Shown here piece by piece: positions 12,360-21,963 of a stretch of 64,000 nucleotides of DNA. The notes under the pieces are model-generated. The model was not told where the DNA came from. It was given only the letters and a program-made list of their open reading frames with translations, and did no database searches. This DNA comes from Malachius bipustulatus (Eukaryota > Arthropoda > Insecta > Coleoptera > Melyridae): the NCBI GenBank assembly GCA_910589415.1, contig OU342636.1, positions 38,145,735 through 38,209,734 of the forward strand, read 5' to 3'. Both the position numbers and the translations under genes were made by a program. Within the stretch, counting starts at the first letter, position 1, and the number at the start of each line of letters is the position of its first letter.

Positions 12360-13835
12360 GCAATTTTTGCACTTTTTGTCACTTTTTGGCCTGAATCTCA
12401 GAAAGGAGGCGATTTCTCGTCAAGTCCATGCTATACAAAATTAAAGTAGATAAAATTTCCTACATTTTTCATATAAAACGTTTTTCGGGAAGACTAACCT
12501 TTCCGCCTTTAGAGCTTGCCAAAAAAAGCACTTTTTGTCGCAATTTTTGAACTTTTTTCAGTTTTTGGCCTATATCTCAGAAAGGAAGCGTTTTTTCGAC
12601 AAGTCCATTCTATGCAAAATTAAATTAGACAAATTTGCCTACATTTTTTATGAATATCGGTTTTTTGGAAGACGTTCCGCCGGTGGAGCGCGCCAAAAAA
12701 AAAACACTTTTTTTACAAATTTTTGCACTTTTTTCAATTGCTGGTCTAAATCTCAGAAAGGAAGCGTTTTTTCGACAAGTTCATTCTATACATAATTAAA
12801 GTAGATAAAATTTCCCACATTTCTTATAAATAACGGTTTTTTTGGAAGATTACCCGTTGCGTTGGTAGAGCAAGCCAAAGAAAAATAATTTTGCACTTTT
12901 TGTCGAAATTTTTTAACTTTTTTCAGTTTTTGGTCTATATCTTAAAAAGGAAACGTTTTTGACAAGTCCATTCTATGCAAAGTTAAATTAGACAAAATTT
13001 TCTACATTTCTTATCACCAACACCAAGCTTTTCTTGGAAAGCTAACCTTTCCGCCTTTAAAGCGTGCCAAAAAAATGCACTTTTTGTCCAAATTTTGAAT
13101 TTTTTTCAGTTTTTGGCTTATATCTCAGAAAGGAAGTGTTTTCTCGACGAGTTCGTTCTATACATAATTAAAGTAGACAAAATTCCCTACATTTCTCATG
13201 AAAACTGTTTTCTTGGAAAACTAACCGTTACGCCGGTAGAGCGCACCAAAAAAAACACTTTTTTCACAAAGTTTTGCACTTTTTCCAATTTCTGGCCCAA
13301 ATTTGTACATTCTTCAGTTTTTGGTCTAAATCTCAGAAAGGAAGCGTTTTTTGACAAATGCTTTTTATACAAAATTAAAGTAGACAAAAATGACTATACA
13401 TTTCTCACGAAGAACGTTTTTTTTTTTGGAAGACTAACAGCTCCGCCGGTAGAGCGCCCCAAAAAACATTAATTGCGTGGGATTTTGGAAAGTTTTGCTA
13501 TAGTTTGAATTTTCTCACCTTCTGTGTTATGTCTCACCCTCTATGAACACGAATTTGAGGTTTGCTGGCGAAAATTTGATCCGGAACTTTGTTTTTTTTT
13601 TTCACTTTTTGCCACTTTCTAAATATGTACTTGTGTTATTTTGGCGCGCTCTACCGGCGGAACGGTTAGTCTTTCAAAAAAACGTCATTTATGGAAAATG
13701 TAGGAAATTTTATCTACTTTAATTTAGTATAGAATGAACTTATCGAAAAAAAGCTTTCTTTCTGAGATTTATGCCAAAAACTGAAAAAATTTGGACGAAA
13801 AGTGCAAAAAAAAAACAGTTCCTGGCTAAATTTTT
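12360..13835. repeat. ~175-bp tandem repeat, six direct units plus one inverted
   Basis: TATCTCAGAAAGGAAGCG-type blocks recur at about 12397, 12573, 12752, 12930, 13124 and 13331, a period of 175-205 bp. Each unit then has TTCGACAAGTCCATTCTATG, AAATTA.AGTAGA.AAA, CTACATTT and a GGAAGACTAAC..TCCGCC.GTAGAGCG.GCCAAAAAA block. A further copy at about 13625-13835 is in the opposite orientation, separated by a unique-looking spacer. The short open frames are repeat-derived. The array looks like a local satellite-type expansion inside a larger inverted structure. Confidence 0.85.
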
Positions 13836-13860
13836 GCTAACAAACAAAGGTACATTTATG

Positions 13861-14700
13861 AAAGTCTGTAAGTAGTTAGGTAATAAATTTACATCAAATT
13901 ATTCAAATTCGTCAAGTTTTGAATCAGATTAGAGGGGAAGGGAAAAAATTACTGAATTGTTGGATTGAAAAGTTTTACTAGCAAAATGACGACGTGCCGA
14001 TGAGTTTCTGCGATCTGCGACCGACACAGTGGGTAATAATAATAATAATAATAGAGAGCGGGTTTTGCATGCATACAAGGTTCGAATTACAAAGACGAGA
14101 TAAAAAATTAAACGCTATTCGTCATTGTTGTGATGAGTAATAATGCAACAATCGGACTGCATTTCTCAGAGCCTGATTCTGCAGAATAAAAAGCGAAACA
14201 AAAGGTTCGTTAAAAGGTATCGGGTTACGGCACTGGCACTGACACCGCGCGGATTGACGCAGCAGAACAACAACTATTATTCCAATCTTTTTTTTTCTTT
14301 GAACGAATACTGACAAATCAAGAATAATATAAATATTTGATATCCTGTAATTTTATTTATCTATAATCATTAGACAAAGAGCACTTATCCCACCCATTTA
14401 AGCGAGTGAGGTAAGAATCCATATTACCGCACTAGTACGGTAAGAAATCTATTAACGCTCTAGTGTGGTTATGAAACACCTCACCAAATATTCAAGATAC
14501 GCTAACGAGTCCTTTTCATTAGCTTAGCAACAACATTTTTACCTTTTTCTAGACACAGTAACAACTCTCTTATCTGCCATAAGTTAACTTTGTATTTTAC
14601 TCTTTTGATTTATCAAGTAAAAGAGATTAAGATGACCGAAGATATATCAATATACTCGAATGGGTATATTGTAAGTTTGTTGCGGTGAAAATAATTAATT
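13861..14700. other. non-coding, no gene recognised
   Basis: AT-rich sequence with a short ATA/TAA trinucleotide microsatellite at about 14034-14052. No coding region was seen. Confidence 0.4.
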
Positions 14701-14710
14701 TTTGAATGAT

Positions 14711-14733
14711 TGTAGATAAAATTTTGTACGATA
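14711..14733 (+). repeat. 23-bp direct repeat, left copy flanking the minisatellite
   Basis: This 23-base segment (begins TGTAGATAAAATTTTG, ends TACGATA) is identical to 15536-15558. The similarity extends upstream over a TTT.AATG.TTG stretch. The two copies bracket the minisatellite array. Confidence 0.8.
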
Positions 14734-14837
14734 CACTTTGTAATTTTCGTCAGAATCTAAATTTAGAGTCTATTTATCTATTGATCTACATCTACACCAA
14801 TTTGGGAAATTAGGTAATTAGGTGATTCACAATCAAA

Positions 14838-15530
14838 CCGAGCTGGCCTGAGTCGATTAAAACTGAGCTGGCCAGAGTCGATTAAAAAAACGAGCTGACC
14901 TGAGTCGATTAAAACTGGGCTGGCCTGAGTCGATTAAAACTGAGCTGGCCTGAGTCGATTAAAACTGAGCTGACCTGAGTCGATTAAAACTGAGCTGGCC
15001 TGAGTCGATTAAAACCGAGCTGATCTGAGTCTGAGTCAGTCCATTAAAACCGATCTGGCCTGAGTCGACTAAATATGAGCTGGCCTAAGTCGATTAAAAA
15101 ATCGAGCTGGCCTGAGTCGATTAAAACTGAGCTGGCCTGAGTCGATTAAAACCGAGCTGATCTGAGTCTGAATCAGTCGATTAAAACCTATCTGGCCTGA
15201 GTCGACTAAATATGAGCTGGCCTAAGTCGATTAAAAAACCGAGCTGACCTGAGTCGATTAAAATCGAGCTAACCTAACTCGATTAAAGAAACGAGCTGAC
15301 CTGAGTCGATTAAAATCGAGCTAACCTAACTCGATTAAAGAAACTGAGTCGATTAAAACCGATCTGGCCTGAGTCGACTAAAACTGAGCTGGCCTGAGCC
15401 GATTAAAAAAGCGAGCTGGCCTGAGTCGATTAAGAATTAACTCACCAGTAGTATACAGGGTTTTAACCGACTCAGGTCAGCTCGGTTTTAATCGACTCAG
15501 GCTAGCTCGGTTTTAATCGACTCTATTTTA
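14838..15530. repeat. ~25-bp minisatellite, ~23 direct units then ~3 inverted
   Basis: The unit is GAGCTGGCCTGAGTCGATTA plus AAAC, with variants (GAGCTGACC, GATCTGGCC, GAGCTAACC). A three-unit higher-order block containing GATCTGAGTCTGA.TCAGTC is present twice (about 15015-15110 and 15150-15240). After about 15440 the same unit appears reversed (TTTTAATCGACTCAGG..AGCTCGG) for about three copies. There is no spacer structure of CRISPR type. The frame carries stops, so it is not coding. Confidence 0.9.
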
Positions 15531-15535
15531 ATGTT

Positions 15536-15558
15536 TGTAGATAAAATTTTGTACGATA
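15536..15558 (+). repeat. 23-bp direct repeat, right copy flanking the minisatellite
   Basis: Identical to 14711-14733. Its 3' end overlaps the start of the 73-bp hairpin that follows. Confidence 0.8.
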
Positions 15559-15624
15559 TAAGTGGGGTATACATTGTTGCCGCACTTATGTGAGTAACAA
15601 CGTCTATACCCCACTTATATCGTA
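15552..15624. repeat. 73-bp perfect-arm hairpin
   Basis: TACGATATAAGTGGGGTATA (15552-15571) is repeated exactly in reverse complement at 15605-15624, with a 33-bp loop that contains GTTG/CAAC self-complementarity. It may be a very short inverted-repeat element or a structured remnant. Confidence 0.8.
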
Positions 15625-16011
15625 AATAACTATTATCTACTACTTACATAACCTGAAAGCGAGCTGTAACACATACCTGTCGTGTAATAAGAATCAAAAC
15701 AGTGTTGTAATATTTTTTATTACAGCACGGTTTTATACACCATAAAGTGGAGAGTAGCGGCTATGGTAAAACAATATAATTATTAAGTAATAGGTATCTC
15801 GATGTGTCAAATAATGCAAAGTTAATATCATGAGAGAAAAGGCATAAAATTCACAAACTGATGTTATCGAAATGAGTGGCACACGCAATAGTATGTATTT
15901 CTTTAATAATTTCCATTAAATTGCGTCATAGTTACTGGAATTCTCAACATTCCGAAAAGAAATCAATTAACTCGATAATATTTTTGCTTATTACTGTTAA
16001 GGGAAATCCTT
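15625..16011. other. non-coding, no gene recognised
   Basis: AT-rich spacer between the hairpin and the next short TIR element. Nothing recognisable was found. Confidence 0.4.
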
Positions 16012-16286
16012 GAATATAAAACATCAGGAAGGACTACATGTAATTTCAATGGTTCTGCATGGTGAACACGATGGAAAGTGCCATTTTGAAACATCGAATT
16101 GTACTTCTTGTAGTTTAGACATTCACAGTTGTTCTCTTTATTAGTTCAATACGTCATCAGTACCTACGTCATATTATTGGTTTGAATAACGGATATGTTG
16201 TGTTCGCCATATCCAAACACCTTCTGGCAGTCTCAGCTCTTTGGACAATGGGTATATAAGTAGGTACTTCCTGATGTTTTATATTC
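16012..16286. mobile_element. short TIR element (MITE), GAATATAAAACATC family
   Basis: GAATATAAAACATCAGGAAG (16012-16031) is inverted at 16267-16286. The same ends occur at 51173-51436, and one end alone at about 49809-49831, so this is a dispersed family of about 0.27 kb. No coding capacity. Confidence 0.75.
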
Positions 16287-16539
16287 GAAAATTGCAAAAA
16301 TGTAATTTAACTCAGTAATTTGTGTAATTTAAGAGCTCGTTATGTGTATTTATGTATGGGTATCGTTATGTGCATTTCATTAATAATTTTATAAATTGAG
16401 CAAGAGTGCCAGAACTCAAAAAAAAAGTTTTAGTAAAAGTTCCCATTTAATTTGAAAACTAGAACCAAAGTTAGGTAGATAGTGACTAGTGAGTGGGTAC
16501 CTACATCATGAACTCTTTTCTATACGTGAGTAAAAGGGT

Positions 16540-16910
16540 AAAAATACCCGGTTTCACGGTAAATAAATACGAACCCGAAACCGCTATCGCTACATGAACG
16601 CGCGCGTATCCTCCCCCGTCTCTGTCCGCTAAATTTTGCTCTGTGATTATTTTTGCGTGGAATTGAAATTAGGTAAAATCAAAGCGTGAATCATCGGAGT
16701 GATGCGGGCAGATAACGTTACGCGGGCACGAGAACGGGTAACGGTTCAGTTACCCGTCAAGCGGAAAATGCGGCGAACGCGAGTAATTTTAGAACGTCGA
16801 ACCGATTTTATTCGCACGTCACCGCTCGCTCGCACTTTCATTGCAGGAAGTATTAATAATCGCACTGATGACGAATAATAAGAACACCCGACACCGGTAC
16901 TTTTCAATTA
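16540..16910. other. CpG-rich block, possible distant promoter
   Basis: This stretch stands out from the AT-rich surroundings by its many CG dinucleotides (for example ACGCGCGCG, TTACGCGGGCACGAGAACGG, GCGGCGAACGCG). No ATG-initiated frame of useful length is present. It could be an unmethylated promoter or 5' untranslated exon of a gene whose coding exons lie elsewhere, but this is inference only. Confidence 0.3.
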
Positions 16911-17543
16911 AGCCCAGGTGACCCTAACTGATTGAATGTTGTTTTATTATTGAGGACAAAAAATGTCGTAAATCTAATTATTAAATAATAATACATAATT
17001 AAAAGGAGTGTGTGGTATAATGGAAAACATAATTATTACCATCTAAATTACCGTCAAAAAGAAAGGAGAGTAGTTCGAAAGATATTTTTTTGGATGCAAT
17101 CAAGATCAAGTTGTCCTGCACTTCTATCCTGCTTCTGTGTGTTAGTGGGGTGGGCGCGTTAAACTTCATGTGTGTTACGGTTTAAATCTCTGAGCTCAGA
17201 AGAGTATACACTCTATAAAGCTAAGCTTCTCTTTAATAATTATTAAGGGTGAGTTTTCTAACTTTATGCATTATCAATTTCTGTTATTAAGCACTATTGT
17301 GGCAGCGTCTTGTTTAAAAAAAATAACAACAACCAATAAAATGAATAATAAGAAATGGACGGTATCACTCATCGGTCGCGTGTTTCTTCGCCCACGGGAC
17401 GGTACCAGAAAGGAACGTTCGTAGTCAGATGTAGTTTGTCAAACGTTCGTAGTCTGGTTAAATGGAAAAGTGTGGCTTTTCTTCCAGTTGGTCTAGTCTC
17501 GGAGCCGGTTATTTTGAGAAGATGGGAAGGGCTTATTATTGTA
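16911..17543. other. non-coding, no gene recognised
   Basis: AT-rich. A frame at 17355-17600 is open for about 80 codons but runs into the palindromic repeat and has no domain, so it is not called. Confidence 0.4.
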
Positions 17544-18270
17544 CAAAGAACGCTTCGTTTTCGAGATACCAGCAGGGTGTTAAAATTAAAAAGAGTTTGA
17601 TTTTATTTAACTCGTGTAAATTTGAACCGATTTTAATGAAACTCGGTTTGAACAATGAACAAATAAAGGTCTTCAATTTGGCTATTTCGAGTTTTGTAAA
17701 TGTTTTCCAGTGGCGTAGATAGTCAGGTTTTTTTAATTTTTTTTTTACCTCTTTTCGCTCCCTACCTTTGACGCCACTGATTTTATTGCAGATACAAAAA
17801 CATTATTCAATAGCCTCTTCGTTTTAGAACAAAAAAGTAATCCTTAGTTTTTTTAATACGATGAACAGTTTTTGAGATATTTCAAGTTTTCTAAGATAAT
17901 TTGGACCAATTACATGGAAAATAATTTATTATTTTTAATGATTTGCCTGAGGAAACTTCACATATCTCAAAAACAGTGCGCCGTATGAAAAAAATTAAAG
18001 GACACTTTTTTGTTCAAAAATACAGTGGCTATTGAGAAACGTTTTTGTTGTTTCGATAAAGTCAGTGGCGTCAAAAATAGGGAGGGAACAGGGGGGAAAA
18101 TAAAAATACCTGAACATCTACTAAAGCAAAATTAAAGATCTTTGTTTGCTGTTCATGCTGAGTTTTATCAAAATCGGTTCAAATTTATACGAGTTATAAG
18201 GTTATAACTATAACCAAAACATTTATTTTTATGATAACACCCTGCTATATCGTGAAAAAAGCGTTTTTTG
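17544..18270. mobile_element. long palindromic element, ~0.73 kb
   Basis: The left arm has AGCAGGGTGTTA at 17571, CCAGTGGCGTAGATAG at 17707 and GACGCCACTGA at 17770. The right arm has the inverses: GTCAGTGGCGTCAAAAATAG at about 18061 and AACACCCTGCTATATCG at about 18236. Most of each ~350-bp arm can be aligned to the other, with the centre near 17.92 kb. Arms are diverged but collinear. No coding region is present, which fits a non-autonomous fold-back type repeat. Confidence 0.8.
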
Positions 18271-18601
18271 AATAAATGTTTATTTGAGAAAAAAATGTTT
18301 GTTTTCACGCTTCCTACCACCCTTAAAAATCTGTCGGTATATTTACGATATACCCTATATAGTGGCTAGGGGTTACACTCAACTATAATACCGGGCATTT
18401 TCCCTTAAATCGAACGTTTACAGCGCCCTCATGCGGCTATCGGTGTCACCTATTGTTAATAAACGTATTGCATACTTTGTTATGTATTTTTGTAGTAATT
18501 CTGAATATTAATACTCGTATAAATATGTCATCCGTCTAATTGCGCATACGGGTTTTGTTTTCAACGTTCATGTTATTTAAAAGCTGCTGGAGTTGTCGTT
18601 G
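18271..18601. other. non-coding, no gene recognised
   Basis: Spacer between the palindrome and the short hAT-like element. Only short TATA-rich words are visible. Confidence 0.4.
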
Positions 18602-18664
18602 TAGGGTACCTGTATTACCGACACTAACGCTTACTACGTCAGTGTCGGTAATGCAGATTTCCTA
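18602..18664. mobile_element. ultra-short hAT-like palindrome, copy 1 (63 bp)
   Basis: Begins TAGGGTACCTGTATTACCG and ends with the near inverse (CGGTAATGCAGATTTCCTA). Flanking 8-mers TGTCGTTG and TGTCTTTA agree at 6 of 8 positions. It shares ACACTAACGCTTACT with the copy at 48357. 8-bp target duplications and TAGGG-type ends are typical of hAT elements. Confidence 0.65.
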
Positions 18665-21053
18665 TGTCTTTATCATCGAGAAAATGTATTATTAGGTTTT
18701 AGCTTTTGAACTAACTTAACTTTTGAAGTTATTAATTATAATATCTACGTCTTACAAAAATAACTGGACCGACGGTAATCGCTGGCTTAAGGAAACAATA
18801 ATAAAAAAATTATGTAGATGAAAATCGCAATTTTCTCAAGAATTTCAAAGTTGTTATTTGAATGTATGTACAAGTTTCATAATTCATAATATGGAAACGC
18901 TGAATAATAATAATATTTAAAGGCTGTTACTGTTAATTAGTTCTGTATAAATCAATAATAACTCTTCACCTTGAAACTTTTAATCATTATTGCTTTTGGT
19001 TGATAAAAGTATACTTTTATCAGTACACATATTACGTCGTAGAGTAATTTCGAAGAAAACAGCTCATAAAATATGGTACCTGTTATGGTGTATGTATTCT
19101 GGCCTAATGTAATAAGGTGTACAAAATCAATTATTGCTATTAATTTTGTCAGGTCATTTATTGTTGTTTATTGTTTACTCATATTATTTCCAACAATGCG
19201 CTTTGTTATTACAATAAGTAGAAAATACCACAGGTTCAATGTTAATAGAAACAATAAATACCAGACTACTATAACTTTTATCAATTTAAATGAATGTTAT
19301 TTCTCTACGCCTCTTGAATAAAAAATAAAACGTTCATTATCCTGCCATATTTGCAGGATATTAGCACTGGAATATCGAATTAAGATAATAAGATGACACT
19401 TTTGAATAGCAAACGAAATAGCACGATCGCTCTTAATTGCGGTCCTTTATAACTTAATGCCAGTTTAGTTTATCAGCCGTGGTTGACGTGTCCTAACAAC
19501 ATTGTTGTGTTATTATTACATAATAATATAGAGAAAAAGCATCTTCTTCTCGTGTAGAATGGCTATTATTCACTTGAACGAAACGGCTCTTGTAGATGTT
19601 AGAACGTGGATTTTCTATAAATGCATAAAGTTGTACTTTTTCTATAGAAAGTGTGACATTTCTATAAAGAAAAAATATAATCACCTTAAAATGATGAAGA
19701 AAGAAGTTCCTTATTAATAAACGATAAATTTACATGAAGAAAACGTAATAAAGAAAAGAATAATTGAATAATAATTTGTGTTTGTAAGAGATAAAAAGGA
19801 GAATAATAATAGACAACATAGCATAGGATCCAAACCATTATCTACTAGTTTAGTCATTTTCTTGTATTAATGAATCAGCGCTTACGGTTTGATGATTAAT
19901 CAATAATAAAAAGGTGACAAAATCTAAATAATGTACCTAACTTGTTTTTTTTTAATTACCTACCTACTTTATTCTTGTATTTTCCAGCTTAATAGAACAA
20001 GTTCTTTAATAAAACATTCTAATTCCACAACTGAGTAATAATTATTCGTAAAGCCTGAAACTGGCAAAAAGTGGTAAAAAATTGAATTGATAATAGCACC
20101 TTTTTCGCGGTTAAATTACAATTTTTTTCTTTATTTAATACACAAGTAAATAACTAGTTAATGAGGTTTTAAAAAATATAAAGAAAGGTTTCTTTTCTAT
20201 TGAAAATATTTTTCAAAAACGCTGCTGTTCGTTTATTTCAATACGTCAATTGTTAAGCTTTTCAATTTTCTCATTGTAACGTTCTTACTCTCTATTATTT
20301 CAAATTAAAACGTCTTACAATAATAATACAAAGGAACATTATAAACCTGAAAATCTAAATAATTAACTGATTTACACACTCTGACACTACTACTAAGGCT
20401 AACAAAACAACTATGTTCTTCACCCTGATTTCACTTCACTTGTCACAATCACTTCACTATGTCTTCCAATAGTCAACTAAACTGTCTTATTCGTTAGTCT
20501 ATGGTACTTCAGCAGCCTTCACCAGCTTCCAATCTACAACTCAACTAATAAACTATACTGCAATCGAAAAATGCTTTTTGAAAAAAAAAACACATCATTA
20601 GAGGAAGAACGCTGTTGCTATATCGTTGCCGGTTGTGGAGGCAATTCGGCTACTAAATCCATGAACTCTTGCGCATTACACGTTTTTGTAAACTTCTAGG
20701 GATTATAAAATTGGAATGTTTATTGTTTTCATAGGGAAATTACTAAAAACTGATCAGAACGTGATTCATTATGGTTATTTAAAAAATAGCCATGGTTTTA
20801 GTGGCCGAATTATCTCCATGAAGGGCAGGAGTATTTAGCATATGTGTAGAACAAACACTTTTTTTCTATTTTTTGCCCATGGAGACTTCTGATATAGTTA
20901 CCGAGATTCTTTGGTCCTTTATTTGTGTCAATAATTTCAACAAATTGTTGTTTTTTCGGCGTGGGGTTGAATAGATCTGTACTACTGTCCAGCCAAATTA
21001 ACAAGATTACGAAGTTGTGTATTTATTTTAGTGGTCAAGGGACGTAATTCTGC
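18665..21053. other. non-coding AT-rich stretch, no gene recognised
   Basis: Very AT-rich. Open frames at 19073-19321 and 19493-19684 are of chance quality (isoleucine/asparagine/phenylalanine-rich, no domain). Confidence 0.4.
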
Positions 21054-21963
21054 ACAGGATGTTTACTGTAAGGTTGACCAAACTTCGCAGGCTGATTCTT
21101 CAGACTAAAATAAACAAAAAATTTCCCATGAACGTCGTGTGTCCGGAATTTTTTTTTTTTTTTCAGTTTTTGAGATACAGTAGGGTGTCGAAGAAATATT
21201 ATTTTTCCAGTTTTTTTGACGATATCTCGAGAACCGTTCAGAGATAAAATGTTCACCTCTTATACACGCTATGTGCTCACTGATCCCTTTATTTTACCCG
21301 TGAAAAAAAGGGTTAAAAAAATTCAGTTGCGTAGATTTAGGGTATTTTGAGGGTTTCGACCCCCTAATTTCTACGCCACTGGAATAGATGCGATTTTAGG
21401 CGGCGCCTTTGAACCGCCCATGTTTCCTACAACAAAAAGGTACTCTTGGTTAACGGCTCTAAAGTGAACCGTTTCCGAGAAAAATGGCATTTTATGAGGT
21501 TAAATTCTGTTGAAAAATCGTTGAAAAAGATGGCGTTTTCTCTCATAAAATGCCATTTTTCTCGGAAAAGGTTCATTTTAGAGCCGTGAACCAAGAGTAC
21601 CTTTTTGGGATAGAAAACATGGACGGTTTAAAGGCGTTGCTTAAAATCGTATTTATTCCAGTGGCGTAGAAATTAAAGGGTCGAAACTCACAAAATACCC
21701 TAAATCTACGCCACTGAATTTTTTTAAAACCTCTATTTTACGGCGGAAATAAGGGGATCAGTGAGCACATAGTGTGTATAAGAGCTGAACATTGTATGTG
21801 ATATGGTTCCCGAGATATCGTCAAAAAAACTGGAAAAAGAATATTTCTTCGACCGTGTATCTCAAAAACGGTACCCGGACACACGTTAATAGGAATTTTT
21901 CGTTTATTTTAGTTTGAAGAATCAGCCTGTGAAGTTTGGCCAACCTTACAGTAAACACCCTGT
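21054..21963. mobile_element. long palindromic element, ~0.91 kb
   Basis: ACAGGATGTTTACTGTAAGG at 21054 is inverted at 21944-21963. The arms remain alignable to a centre near 21.5 kb. Matching internal pairs include CTACGCCACTG and CAGTGGCGTAG, GGTACTCTTGGTT and AACCAAGAGTACC, and ATAAAATGCCATTTTTCTCG and its inverse. The outer end in consensus, TATACAGGGTGTTTAC, matches other repeat ends in the window. There is no transposase. Confidence 0.85.

Noticed and set aside
12535..13472. Open frames of 86 and 125 codons
   Set aside because: Translations of the ~175-bp tandem unit.
14838..15530. Regularly spaced repeats that could suggest a CRISPR array
   Set aside because: Units abut with no unique spacers, unit sequence varies, and the context is a eukaryotic nuclear genome.
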